From: Suillus spraguei | Taxonomy: Eukaryota; Basidiomycota; Agaricomycetes; Boletales; Suillaceae | Reading direction: 5' to 3' | Assembly (NCBI GenBank): GCA_016800925.1 | Contig: JABCPU010000027.1 | Coordinates: forward strand, 124,001-188,000 | Length of the DNA: 64,000 bases | In this document: positions 11,771 to 24,648 of the stretch, one piece after another | How the letters are laid out: each line of letters opens with the position of its first letter | How positions within the stretch are numbered: the first letter of the stretch is position 1 | Notes under the pieces: model-generated | Databases searched by the model: none | What the model saw: the letters and a program-made list of their open reading frames with translations, nothing else | What the model was told of the DNA's origin: nothing | Position numbers and translations under genes: made by a program

Positions 11771-13934
11771 ATGATACTGTTGCGTCACACAGTTTGCGGG
11801 ATTCTTCCCGGTGCACGGAGCTTGTCGACGCGCGCGTCGGCTATCCTTTCGTCACTTGACATACCTGCTGGTGCTGCGGAACTCCCAGGCGTTTATGACG
11901 GGGAGTGGTCTGGCTCTGGGGATGTGCTGGAAAGCGTGTGTCCCACCACCGGGGAAGTACTTGCGCGGGTTCGTTCGGTAAGTGTATAGTAGACCCACTG
12001 CGTAATTTGTATGGCATGAATATAATATCCCACAGGCGACACCGCATGAGCTGCACAAAGCACTGGGAAAGTCTAAGGAAGCCTATCTTCATCTCAGGAC
12101 TGTTCCTGCTCCCAAGCGAGGCGAGCTTTTACGGCAGATCAGAGAAGCACTATCGGCGAAGGTACGGACCCCCTGTTTCCACGAAATTTGGCACCTCCAA
12201 AGGTAGTCTCATTGTTTTTTAGCGTGACGTTCTTGGAGCATTGGTCTCCCTCGAAATGGGGAAAATCAAAACAGAAGGCATTGGGGAAGTCCAGGAATTC
12301 GTGGATATTGTGCGGATTCTTTTACTTCTGCCGATGCTGATCTTGAAACCCTTGATCTCTTGAGTGCGATTACGCGGTGGGCTTATCTCGAATGATGAAC
12401 GGCAGAGTGGTGGCATCTGAAAGACCTGGTCACACTATCCTGGAAGGTTGACTGCGTAATTAATCTGACTTATGACATGCTATACTGATGCACTACGTTA
12501 TCACAGTGCCCAACCCCATTGGTGTCGTCGGTGTGCTTACTGCATTTAACTTTCCGGTGGCAGTGTATGGATGGTACGAGTTCTTATGGCTGGCGGGGCA
12601 TCCTACTAAGTAATCGAATGTAGGAATTTTTCGCTTTCAGTCGCCGCTGGGAATGCGAACGTCTGGAAACCTTCGCCGAGTACACCACTTTGTGCCATTG
12701 CCACAACAAAGATCATTGCGCGTGTGCTGGAGAAAAACGGCCTTCCTGGCGCCGTGTCTACTCTCATCACGGGCGGAAAGGATGTTGGAGAAGCCATTGT
12801 CGCAAGTCAGGATATACCCCTTGGTAAGGTTTTGTTTTCAAGCGGCGCAAGGCATTTGCTAAATGAACGTATTTAGTTTCATTTACAGGCAGTGAGGCCG
12901 TTGGTAGGGTCGTTGGCAAGGCTGTTCAGTCTAGATTTGGCAAGAGTATCTTGGAATTGGGCGGGAACAATGGTACTTTCTTCACCCCAAAGGACCATGA
13001 GGATGATCTCTAATAATGACCCATCAGCGTCAATCATCATGCCAGACGCAGACATGCAGTTGGCTGTCCCAGCTGTCTTTTTTGGCGCTATCGGCACTGC
13101 TGGCCAACGGTGCACATCCACCAGGCGACTTTATCTCCATCGTGCGATTGCACCGAAATTCCTCGACGCACTTCAAAAGTTATACGCTACTATAAGCGTT
13201 GGAGACCCTCTAGTAGACGGCACTTTGCTCGGACCTTTGCATACACGTGCAGCTGTTGGAATTTACAGTGACGCTGTGGAGCGACTCCGCCAATCCGGTG
13301 CTGAAATTCTTGCTGGTGGAAGGAAATATGACCATGCGGCATTGAGCCAGGGTAATTTTGTTCAACCCACAATCTCAGTGCCCAAGACCACGAATCCTGC
13401 CGATGAGATGTGGAGTACCGAAACGTTCGCACCTATCCTGAACGTCGGCTTGTTTGATGAGCTGGAGCAGGCCATTGAATGGAACAATGCTGTTCCCCAA
13501 GGACTGTCTAGCAGCCTCTGGACCAGAGATATTCGAAACGTCGGCAAGTGGATTGGTCCCGAAGGTTCGGACGCCGGCATTGTCAATGTGTGTGCATTTG
13601 GCTTTTGGGAGATGCGGTTGTAATGTAATGAAACACTTCAGGTCAACGTTGGGACTAGCGGCGCCGAAATAGGTGCCGCATTTGGAGGCAATAAGGTCTG
13701 TCACAGCTTCTGTTCTGAATGATCGACCTTCTCAGCCTAATTGTGCCCATTCTCACCTAGAGTACCGGATGGTCAGGACATCTCCAGCCAGATCTGCTTC
13801 TCTTCTGACTTCTTCATTTCAGGGGCCGCGAATCCGGCGGAGATGCCTGGAAGCAATACGTTCGCTGGAGTGCATGTACAGTGAATTTTTCCGATGCTGC
13901 GCCTCTGGCGCAGGGAGTGGACTTCTCCACATAG
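11771..13934 (+). CDS. ALDH7 (antiquitin)-type aldehyde dehydrogenase, mitochondrial
   Basis: Eleven exons: 11771-11977, 12036-12161, 12223-12309, 12365-12446, 12507-12573, 12624-12823, 12877-12972, 13028-13587, 13642-13695, 13761-13771, 13823-13934; sum 1602 bases, 533 residues. The first 20 residues are Arg/Ser rich (RSLSTRAS), a likely mitochondrial presequence. Family marks are [56 protein letters not shown] (general base Glu), GTAGQRCTS (catalytic Cys, about 316), [22 protein letters not shown], and the C-terminal [20 protein letters not shown]7 enzymes oxidise alpha-aminoadipate semialdehyde and related aldehydes with NAD+ in lysine and betaine metabolism. Exon 10 is only 11 bases but is needed to join NKSTGW to [12 protein letters not shown]. 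All key residues are present. The exact substrate in fungi is inference. Confidence 0.94.
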
Positions 13935-14477
13935 TAGGAATTTGAAAAGTCGACTGAGACCTGAATACTGGGTTATCTCGCGGCTGTCGTGGCACCGCAA
14001 TTAGGATTTAGGGTGATTGTAGGGGTTAGCCAAGTATGGATGGTAATACCCAATGGCACTCTTTCTATGGTCGCCTTCATCGTTATTCTTGTAATCATAG
14101 CTGCCGTTTCTTCCCTCATCACAACCATACCTATATCAGGACGCCGGCCAGCGTCGTGATGATATATAAACGTGAGAGCAGTCCGAATATCCGTCAACAA
14201 GGTGACCTGGCTTGTTGAACGTTTGAACTTAAATCTACTTAGATTTGCCAGATGTCACCCCTGCTGACATGAGTATGTTGACATGTCACCCAGCAAGTAC
14301 TGATTGGAATAACCGAGGCGGTGCGTATGGTGAAAGCCGCATCGCTACGTTGCATAGAAAGAACATCTGCAATTATAAGACTACCGCATGATTATCTTGG
14401 ACGAGTTTTTATCTCCACTCTTGCAACACCCCTCAACTTCGCCACTCCGTCGACGGAATATCAATCATTTACTGAAC
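13935..14477. other. Intergenic between the ALDH7-type gene and an unrecognised gene
   Basis: No supported exon. An ATG-led frame begins at 14388, 90 bases upstream of and in phase with the start chosen for the next gene, so that gene could begin up to 30 residues earlier. Confidence 0.4.
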
Positions 14478-16214
14478 ATGCAATCCGACGACCTCCCATG
14501 GCCAGAACTCGGCAACGTCTCCCGTGGTGCCACCAGGGGCAATCAAGGTCAAAAAGGTGCTTTGGGCCCTCCCGATCCCGAAGGTCGTTGTGTACTCCAG
14601 CTACGAGTTCAACCCGGCGTGCTGGCTGTGAAGCTAAACCGGCGTTCAAGCGATTGGTATCGAACTCTCGACAATGAAGTCAATCGCGCCCTGAAATTGA
14701 CAAAAACGTACTGGAGAAAAGCAAGAAGACGTCAAGACTAGTTTGTCAATGATAATTTACAGACATGCTTTATTGTTAACATGACGCTCTTGACGGCAGT
14801 GACGCTCGCGCAGATCAGGACCACATGGAATTGCATGAGTGGTTGCAACAACTCAAGGATAAGACAATGTCACATCTAGAGGTCCTTATGCAGAAAGGCG
14901 ATATCCAGGGCCCCCCATACCTGATGCCCGACGACATTGAGCTCGCCTTTCTGAGGAAGTTTATCGAGCGACACAACGCAGGTATCCCCCACAACCCCCG
15001 CTTGCGACATCTTGGCCCCAATGCTCCCCAGCTTCCACCCATCGATGATTCCATGGAGGTCTCAACACCTGAGCTTTCCGAAGGGAGTTATCCGCCCTCC
15101 AGTTTAGTTGATCATATCGCTCGATTGCAGCCAGGTCAGCTGCCGTGATCAAGTACTTTCACGCAGTCATATTGACTTTCCACATGCAGAAAGTGGTTCA
15201 AATGTTTCAAGTCCAAATTATGTGCACTCACCAGGCACATCTCGTCCACATGTCATTCGAACATCCTCTTCGCCTTCAACAGCAACGTACGAGCAACTAT
15301 TGCAGGACGCGCAATCATCTGGTTTGTCCCATTAACTGGCCATCGTGTTTCCAGGTTAAATTTCTTCATAAGGCCAATACCTTCAAGAAGCACGGGCAAC
15401 GCTCGCACGCGCGCAGTCACAGACACAAGATGCGTTTCAACGGTATACTGTTTGTCTGGAAGCGGAAGGCCGTGCTAGGCGGGATGTGAACGCCGCTGAA
15501 CAGCATCGTGATGAGCTTAGTGAGTATTTTGTGTTGTGCCAGCATCACTGTCCCGCTCAATGAAACGTCTGCCAGTGACGGCTCTTCTCTCTAGAACTCA
15601 GAGTTCAACAGGTAGGGGCCTATTTGGAGCACTTATTTTGCGTACTACAGTCTTACTTCCCCTTCAAGATTACTCGCGGCAGTCATCACTACCCCACGAT
15701 GATACTTCTAGTCAACAAGACGTGCGTTTGGAACTCACATTGCCTGTAATGTACCTCTCATTCCGTTGCAGCACTCATATTCGTCCCATCATCTTGTCGA
15801 CCGGAGACCCTCAGCTGACATGGTACCATCACAAAATAGTCCCAGAGTTGACTGGCGTCAGCCAGATATGACAGGGTCATTCACTGGAGCTCTCGAAGCA
15901 ATCCCACAATCAGAGGTAAGGATGCTTTTCTGGAACTCCCTTTCCACACTGAGTTTACCGGGCAGATGCGATCATCAAGAGATCCATCTTACAGGCCAGA
16001 GCGCAAGCACTCGCGGAGTTGGGAGGAGGGTGGTCAGGTTGACGTACATAGTATGTGGCGAAGACCTTTTGGTTAGGAACCTGGTCCTGAGAAGACGACA
16101 GACTTTCAGGATTCAAATCTTCCGCCACGCAAGCGTTTGCATCACATAGTAAATCCATCTGGTCACAGTGCACCTTTGATATCTCAGGCTATAGCACTGC
16201 CTCTACGACTCTGA
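14478..16214 (+). CDS. Unrecognised multi-exon protein with coiled-coil segment
   Basis: I do not recognise the family. Supported exons are 14478-14740, 14800-15134, 15190-15321, 15373-15519 (introns GT..AG, 51-59 bases, phases agree). The protein starts with an Asp/Pro-rich part (MQSDDLPWPELGNVSRGATR), then a helical segment (MELHEWLQQLKDKTMSHLEV), a Ser/Pro-rich linker, and a coiled coil (QYLQEARATLARAQSQTQDA) with acidic and basic residues. Beyond 15520 the frame is less certain: small exons near 15595-15611 and 15669-15725, then one holding SYSSHHLVDRRPSADMVPSQ, a short one coding ARAQALAELGGGW, and a last exon ending LPPRKRLHHIVNPSG with stop at 16212-16214. The basic stretch PPRKRLHH could be a nuclear signal. 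Composition suggests a regulatory or scaffold protein; this is only inference. Confidence 0.5.
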
Positions 16215-19200
16215 GATGGCAGGTCACTCATCGGCATCCAAAAAATCGCCGACGGTGCGACTTTCCATTTTTCAGGGAATTTTGTCACCCGCATCCTAAT
16301 TTCGTGTATATTATAACCATCCCTTCCTAGTTGGGAGGATGGTCAGCATATTGTTTTTCTCTCGGACACTCTATACCACCCCATTCTCACCGTTGCTTTC
16401 TGGCCAACTGTGCTGCTAATTGTATTTGGAGCTTTGTATTACACCACTATACTTATTATTGATTCGTCATCCTAGATTACCACAAGATCTCGATTGTTCT
16501 ATTCGTCAGCGCAATTGCGCATGTCAGAAATATTTTGACATGGCGATATGATGTGCCCATGTGATGTGGCCCGTGACGGGATGCCAGACCACGCCAGAAA
16601 AGTTCAGGTGAGTCACGAGAGGACCATAAAGAATCCATAAGCTATCGCATGGACTATCTGTGAGTATACCCTAATCTGATCACGATTACTGTCGGAAGAA
16701 CAGCATGCCGCGGTGATACGTGGCGAGACTCCTTGTTTTGCCAGTACCTAAAGCATGCTGTGATGTTTGAAACAACTTATAACTGCGCCGCTCCTCCATA
16801 ATGGCATGATGGCGACGCTATCTAACAATCCAAATGGGCTTTTGGTTGTTCCACTGTATGATTTGATTGACTATCATCGCCCAATGGAAGGCATGGGGTT
16901 TTTAATATTGAAAGGACACCAAAGCACGTTTTTCTGGCAAGGTTTACATACGTTGTGGGCTAAGCGCCACTTATTACGTAGTACAAGTGGTCCGACGTTA
17001 GCAACTGCTGCCGCGACGAAGCTTCAACTTGGCTTCAGCTGTGACTGCGACACTACTGGAATGAGCCGGTAAGTATTAATCTCCACCATGGAAAATATTG
17101 ATGCAAATGACTTGTCAGGACATTAGGTTTACCTGGTAGGCTGGTACTACCACACTCAAGTTGGTCAAGCAACAATTGCTACTACGACGGTCAGCTTCAG
17201 CTCAATAATGAAAACATCTACCACAACTCCCTTGTTCGATATTGAAATACACAGGTCTACTTCGCCTGGACAATCGCTTGCCACACGTGCCTTCATCTCG
17301 AGTCCTTAAGAAGTTTTCGTCGCGCAGTCTGTCGCTGACCCTCATTATCAGCTTAGCTTGCGTACCTGTCAGTTTCTCTGCTTCTTACTTTGCTAGGGCG
17401 ACGAATCAAATCACAGCCTTCTTCGTTGGCACTTCTCTGCGGCGCCCCATTCTAAGTATAGAAGTGAGTTTGTGCTCAACAACATGTCCCACATTCTTAC
17501 ATCTCGACCCAGCTGAAATTTGTGGCGGGGTAACGTGCATATGGCAATAAATGCACCGTCGTGTACACCGTTTCTTTCATCCAATATCCTGAACCCTTTT
17601 GCAAGACATGGTCAGCACCGCAACCAAACATCAAAGAATCTGCCACAGCACCACAATATCCGGTAGCTCGCCACATAGTCACTGTGCCTGTGTATGAAAT
17701 GCAGTTTTCGCTGTCACAGCTGCCTCTCCCCATCCTGGGCACAGGAAAATATGATTGTCCGGCCTAAAAATTGGAGGACGCAAGCCTGCAAACACTTTGT
17801 CAGAATTCAGGGTCGTTGTCCCGTTGGTGACGCTTGCAACTTCTTTCTGACCAGTGGGTGGTTCTGATTTTCACCTTTTCACAGTATCCACGATGCAGCA
17901 CTGCCATTCTCGTGGTGTTCTGACCAGGTAAGGGATGGATCTCCTGGATCTGACGTATGTGTCTAGAGCATCAACAACGCCGCTATAGAGGCGACACAGG
18001 CGCAACGTTTGGTATGCATTCAAGGAACCTGAGATCTCAACTTTTACACCCCGAGACGTCCGCGTTTAACGCTCATTCTACATTTCTGTTGACCCCGAGT
18101 GACCTCCGAATTTTAATTTTACAGATGTTGTTTGTATGCCTTGCCTCTGCTGGCCAAACTATGCTGCGCATTTCAACATCATGTTCCTATTCCTGTGTCA
18201 AGGCCTGCGCCTTTGCCCTTTGGATAGGTATTAATGCGCCAGCCGTCCCAAGTTATGGGCTCACGCTTCTATTCTTGTGTGATCAAGGGACATAACCCGG
18301 TGGGACTGGGAAATCTATAATTCATCTGATTTTCAGCTTCTGGAGATCAGCCAGCCGGAAGAGTATTTGTCAGTTCCTGTGCAGGACGACATCCCACCTG
18401 CGACCCCTGATCCCGAGACTGTCGTGGATAAATTTACATCAACCCAGACAAACGAGTTCCCATACCGGCTTCCTAAAAATCAGCGAGCGGGTCACACTAA
18501 GCATATCAGTATTCATATGAAGGTCGAAGCTGTATACCCAACTGCGGTTGCATGATGATCTAGCTCGATTTGCGACCTCAGCTGATTATGTGCACCCTTT
18601 TGGTCACGGGGATGAGCTCGCATCTCACTTGACTATTCGGAACGTCATCGAACGGAGACTTTATTTTTAAAATTATCTACTCCACTCAGGTAAAAGGTTT
18701 GTTGCATCATGTAAGTATCAATCAATGACTATACCCTACCTGTACGAAACCACCGACCTTCTCCCACATCTGTCTTGATACGCACCGAAGAATAGCATCT
18801 TCTGGACGTTACGTACATTAACATATGACCGATGGCCGCCTCTGCGAAATCTGTTTTTATAGCGATCAAACACGAGACTCTAGTCTGTACAATCATAGCT
18901 TAGTAAACATCGGGGTTTAGTAGGCCACGGGCAAAGAAGTAGCACCAAAGCCTGTCTGCCTACTTTCGTCACTAAGCCAACTGCAAGCAACGGCTCCGGT
19001 ATTTCGTCGTGTGTGTGGAACCCGTCCTCTGCACTTGTGCTGTCAGTGCCAAGTCAACAATCCCAAGTGCTGGCACTTTGTCGTTCCTGGCGATCAAGTA
19101 CATTCACACGTGTATAAATTCAAAGGGCTGGAATGGAACACCCTGATTGGATATCATTCTTTGAGAAAAGTTGTTTGAACTTTGTCACCACAGTTGTTCG

Positions 19201-20352
19201 TGGCATTGCGAAGTTCAGAAGCCCAGCCCAGTCATTATCGCGTGCGAGCATCGTGGTGGGCCGTAGTCGCGGGGATCCAGTACCCATCGTGGTCCATAAT
19301 TTCAACTCCTCGAGGGTTTGATATTCTGCCGAGTCATCGCGTCGCTCGATGTCGATGTTGGCAGGACCCCGGAATATCATATTGAGTAGGGTTTATGACG
19401 GGTCACGGCACGTACTGGTATCCTGCTACAATTTCTGTTGCCTCAACGCTTCCTATAGACAAAGGGTAGTAAGTACCAGTGTGGTCACGTCGATCATAGT
19501 CAAATTACATAATGGTCGTGGCTTCCACGACATCCGGACGACTTGATATGAAATCGGTATGGATCGACGCTCTCGGTATCGCAGGAAGCAATATTCGGGA
19601 CCGTTTGTCATGATGGTGTGATACTAGCTTGGCTTATACTACTCCATGGACTCGGACTGTGGAGTCTGGATAATCGAACTTGTCTCTCGAGGTGAACGCC
19701 GCGGCTTGCCACGAGCCACGTACGTGTGTGGAGACTCGATATCGGCTTGCTCCCCTAGCCAGACTATAGAAGGAAGTGAGTCATTCCTGATAAGCCTTGG
19801 AAATCCAACGTACCATAGCAAGATACTACCAGCCAAACTGTCGGTACAACAGTAGCACTACCAGCCCAGTGATTCATCCAGGAACAACTGTTTTCCTTCA
19901 GCGCTTCTATTAGGGTCTGTCTATGAGAGACTACCGCCAGATGACCACGTTACAGTACCGACAGTTGGGCTCGTAACCAGTCCTTTGAGAGAGAGGAGTT
20001 CGACGTAGTCACATTCAACTTATCCGTGGTAGTTTAGGCCGCTTATATTAATTTAACCAGGCAGCCAAACATGGCTTTGCCGATACTAATCAGCCGACCG
20101 ACACCACTGCTTGCAAAACAAAACCAATGACGTTCACCAAATATACTGTACATACACTAGAGGTATAACTAGATACAAGACAGAACCAAGTCCAATTGCA
20201 ATGCAAGATGCTCAAAACGAATATAAGATGCGGGATAAATAAATAGATTCGATGTCGGTATTGGTATCTTTGAGGTATCACCAAGGACTTGACTCTCACC
20301 AGATATAGTTGAGTCAAGATGAGTGAAAGATGAAGGATTTGGTGTCCTATAA
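16215..20352. other. Four-kb stretch without an assignable gene
   Basis: Several open frames of 60-110 codons occur (16767-17072, 17242-17550, 17957-18295, 18367-18555, 19646-19855, all plus), some rich in hydrophobic residues, and GT..AG pairs could join a few, but no domain is recognisable and no chain of three or more exons stays in frame convincingly. A diverged or lineage-specific gene in 16760-18560 cannot be excluded. A 12-base exact inverted repeat lies at 19836-19847 and 19955-19966. Confidence 0.4.
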
Positions 20353-23300
20353 TCACACAAAAATTTCAGCGCCTTCGATGCCGTCTGTGAAATCCAAAAC
20401 AACGATCTTCTGGTCGTGGGAAGTGCTGTAGAAAAGTGAAGTGAGTAGGTTTCATCAATCAGAGGGGAATCAGGAACAGTGGGCAAAGGAAATGAGAAGG
20501 ACATCAAGAATAAAAAGCAGTGCCAGCTGCAAAAACCTGACACCAACTGCAAAGAACAAAACACTCACGTAACAATCCTCCCCACATCAAACTTGACATC
20601 AAAAATATGACTCGCATGCAAATCCCTAAACTCTCGTACCAACCTCCCCACACCCCTCTTCTCGCTCATACCCGAATTTCTATACCCGATGACACCGTCT
20701 GCGACGCCTACTACGCTTGCTCCGTCAGTGTCGGATGCGTAGATCGAGGTTCTGGCGGGTGTTGAGTTGTTGATATGTGTTGAGGTGCTGGTGTGTGTCG
20801 AGTGGAATGACGACAAGGAAGTAGTCGAAGAAGAAGAGTGCGAAATAAAAGAAGCAACATCCATAGCAGGAGCAGCAGGCTCCCTCCACTCCCAAACTCT
20901 AACACTCCGATCATAACTCGCACTAACAACATACCCAGTCCTTGGATCAAAACACAACGCGCGGACCAATGACGTATGACCAGCAAAGGTGTGCAGACAC
21001 TCTCCTGTGGAAGCGCGCCAGAGTTTGATAGTGCAGTCATTTGAACCACTTAGAATTAGGTCATCCTAGTAGGTTTCATCAGTAAATGCTCTAGTTGATC
21101 GCCAATAACCGACGACAGAAGAAAAAAACTCACCTTAAACTCAATGCAAGCCAACCCTCTCTCATGCCCCTCAAACACCCGTTCACACCTCCCACTAGCA
21201 GCATCCCATAACATCAATCGACCATCCCCGCTGGCACTCACTACTCTCCCGCCTTCAAGCCCAATGGCATTCACGGGTCCTTCGTGGCCTCGTAAGACGG
21301 CGTGTAAAGTGAGCGTAGATCGGGAGTAGATGTTGATGAGTGCGTCTTTGGAGCTAAGCAGGGAGTTAGTGTTGGTTTGTGTGATGAAGGTATAAGACAT
21401 GTGATACAGGTATGGCTAGAGGGGAACTCACCAACTAACAATCCAATTCTCATCCATCCTCAAATCCAACACGCCCCCAGAATGGCCACGCAGAATTGCA
21501 TGTACATCAGCCCGTATGCTCGAACCACGATGCTTTGTGTATAAGTCCCACACGCGTAATGTGCAATCCGAAGAACCAGATACCATCATACCATGCGATT
21601 CCTCCTCATCCCCCTCGTTCGCATCCTCGTTATTGGCATCAGCCTCTATTTCTTCACCATTAGACGCAGGCTCACAAGAAAAAGACTGACGCGGGTAAGA
21701 TCGCTTCGCATCAAAGTCCTTTTCAAACTTCAAACAAAGCACACTTCCCAAATGCGCTTCAAACGTCGCAAGACACTTGCCGGTGTGAATACACCACACT
21801 TTGATGGTTCTGTCTCTAGATCCTGTGATGATCCGTCGCGAATCAAAGTCAAGGCAGTAGACGCTAGGAGGGCCGTCGGTCAGTCGTTAAATTTCAAACT
21901 CAAACAGAGAAGAGAAGACAGAACTCACCTGTCTCCGTGCCCCTCGATCCGCATCATCCGCGGCTCACCGCGCGGATCTCGCCATCGCCTTTCGAGTGTG
22001 GCACGAGAGCGGTAGAGGGTGTACCAGTTAAGCCGAAGAGGTCCTAAATTCGTGCCTCTTCTTGAGATCGGGTCCGGATAAGGGATGTGAATTGATGGTC
22101 GGTTAGCATTGGTTTCTTCATCTATGAAAACGCCCTTCGAGCGTCCGCCGTGCCACAACGCCTCGACTCGACCCCAATCTACAGCCCAGCCACTAGGCCC
22201 ATCTTCTTCCACATCTTCGGAGTCCTCAAGAAGCGGGAATCCTATGCCTTCATCCGCGTGGGCATAATGCAGCGACGAGATATCGTCAGAAGAAGAGGAG
22301 GACAAACTGGGTAGGGAATTCCGTGGGAATGAGTAAGAAGACATGTAATCCACTAAAGGCCCAAGCCCGTACGCAAAGTGACGTGTGTAGGAATAACTGT
22401 ATGGGCACTGACGAGGTACGCGTGGTCGGACTCTTGGACGGCCTTCCCTTCCTCTCCACACTCCTAGCCAGACACTTGTGTCCTTGGCAAGTGTGTAGAA
22501 AGAGTGAGAGACGAGCATACAGGCTAGGACTGAGCGTATCGGGAGGAGGGAAAAGATGTGTAGGGTGAGTTCTGGGGGGAGGGGGAGGGATGTTTGGGCG
22601 GGGGAGAAATATTGCGTGGAAGCGAACGTGGAGGTGGAAGCTGACGCGTATGATGTTGGGCAGAGGGTGTAGGCTTGGGAGAGAGTTTGAGGTCGAGAGA
22701 GACTAAGGTGGGATGAGGTTGGGGTGGTGGCAGGAGAGGGTGAAGCAGACTGTGTATATGATGATAGGGACGCTAGATGATGAATATTAATTCAGTATTA
22801 AAAAATCTGAAGAATACATACCTGTGAGATCACCTTGGACTGCATCAAAATAGCCTTCATGGTCTACGAGTTCACCTTCCTCACCGTCAAGCGGGTCTAA
22901 TGCACGGTAATCTACGTCGACGTCCCCATTGATATTACCCTGAACCCTGGACCCACAGTAAAAGACGTCTGATACTGAAGAACGTTTGATCTTGCGCTTT
23001 GCACGCAAAATATTAGGGGAGGACCTAGGAAAGTGCCTATGGATTGGCGATGGGTGTTTGAGCGTAGGTGAGGACTTGCTGCCTCGAGGCGATGAAGAAG
23101 AGATGCTTTCCCAAATCTTTGTGATATTGGGACGTACACGACGCTTTGTACTGCCTCCCAAGGCTATACTGTGACTTCGTAGATGGGTGGAAGTGCGGGT
23201 TGGAGATGTCCGGAAAAAAGGAAGGGTATTTCGCCCTCGTGGTGCTGAAAGGAATTGAGAGTGATATTTAACGTAGGAAGGACTGTTTGGTGGTGAGATC

Positions 23301-23617
23301 ATGCTGAAGTCTGCGGTTGGTGTTGGTGAAGGCGGACGAGAGTGCCCCAGCGTAGCTTGACTGAAATCTAATGAGAGATTAAAATTGATGTTTAAGTGCA
23401 GATTTGAATGCTCTTCTTCATCTTCCTCATCGGAGAGCTGGAGAGAATTATTCGCGCCCAGAGAGAGAACAGAAAGATCCAGCGTGAGCTTGGATGGGCC
23501 TGCTGTTGGCTGTTGCTCATTGTTAAATTGAGGCTCCGGAGATGGACGAGCTGTATAGTAAGGCGTCGAAGGTGAGCCCCCACGATAAAAACCAGAGACT
23601 GTCCTCCTAGACTCCAT
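20353..23617 (-). CDS. F-box / WD40 protein, SCF ubiquitin-ligase substrate adaptor
   Basis: Exons (minus): 23617-22822, 22772-21929, 21863-21432, 21353-21134, 21065-20569, 20425-20353; sum 2862 bases, 953 residues. The N-terminal 320 residues are Ser/Pro-rich and disordered. An F-box follows at about 322-365 (LPLPPELTLHIFSLLPILSP, then ACMLVSHSFYTLAKD). After a second low-complexity stretch, WD repeats run to the end: ITGSRDRTIKVWC, VSGSSDCTLRVWDL, SKDALINIYS, SASGDGRLMLWD, LSGSNDCTIKLWRA, SASYDRSVRVWEW and a last blade QKIVVLDF, giving seven blades. Acidic and Ser/Thr-rich loops interrupt blades 2 and 6. This build is that of Cdc4/Fbw7, Met30 and Pop1, which bind Skp1 through the F-box and phosphorylated targets through the propeller. 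Which one it matches cannot be told by eye. The last intron (20426-20568, 143 bases) is unusually long here. Confidence 0.9.
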
Positions 23618-24648
23618 TTTCAGTGGAAACCAAGGTTGCGTGTCGCTAGCGTTATTTGTGGTCTCTGTTAGCTAGACTGCACGCTACTGCGGGCATGCGT
23701 CTACCCTCTGGATCAGTGACACTGACAGGTCACTCGTTCAACCATCCCCACGTGACTTATCAGTAGGCGCCGTTGATCAGGGGCCACGAACTTCAACTTG
23801 AACTCTGACTTCAGTCCGACTTGGCTTACTACTACTGGTATGTATGTGGTATCAACTCATTACATATTGCCTTGTAGTCACTTTGAATAATAATGCAAAC
23901 ATGGCAAACAGCCAGTAGCGCTGTCAAGCTGGGTCAGCAACTCAATGGGTTCTGACTTGGACACTTGGATCACTACTCCGAGTCAGACAACTGTCCAAGC
24001 ACTCACCAGCCTCCCTCGGTGAGCCACTCTTTCCCTGATGGAACCGACCGTGACATTGCTTACTTTCTCCGATAGAACAGGCAGTTAGCCTAGGCTGCCT
24101 ATTAGATTTGGGTCTGAGCACTAAGCAGAATCTAAGCATATACGAGTCCATCAAACTTAGCGAGATGAGATGCTGGAAATCAGCCATCAAAGGTCTATTA
24201 TTCGACAAATTTAGCGTGGATGGCGCCGTGACCCTGTGAAGTCTATAGTTTCGTATGCGAGCCAAGAGCTGACGGTTAGGTTGTACATCATCACATTCAC
24301 AATTTCACATCACCTAAGGCATCATTCGCATTCGAGATCAGGGCGTTCTTCGAGCTTGATTGAATACTATTCAATGGAGAAGTCACCCGAATGTCGTGTA
24401 ATGGGTCGCTTCAACATGGAGATGAGCATGTAGCATTCGGTGAGTAATCTGCATGACGTTCATGCATGTCTACTGACTATGGAAAACCTATCCATCTTAC
24501 TCATTCACGATATTTGCCCTTCTCTCATGCCAAGCCAAAGGTTACTTGCATGGACACTTGCAGACACGACAACGGTGCGCTGTTTAATGTAGGTGATCCT
24601 ATTCTGTGTGCTCTTTGTTTTCAGTACTGACGGTTCGCACACTGTAGC
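23618..24648. other. Intergenic, F-box/WD40 promoter side
   Basis: No coding chain found. It should hold the promoter of the F-box gene. Short frames at 23942-24265 (-) and 24236-24433 (+) lack any recognisable feature. Confidence 0.4.
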
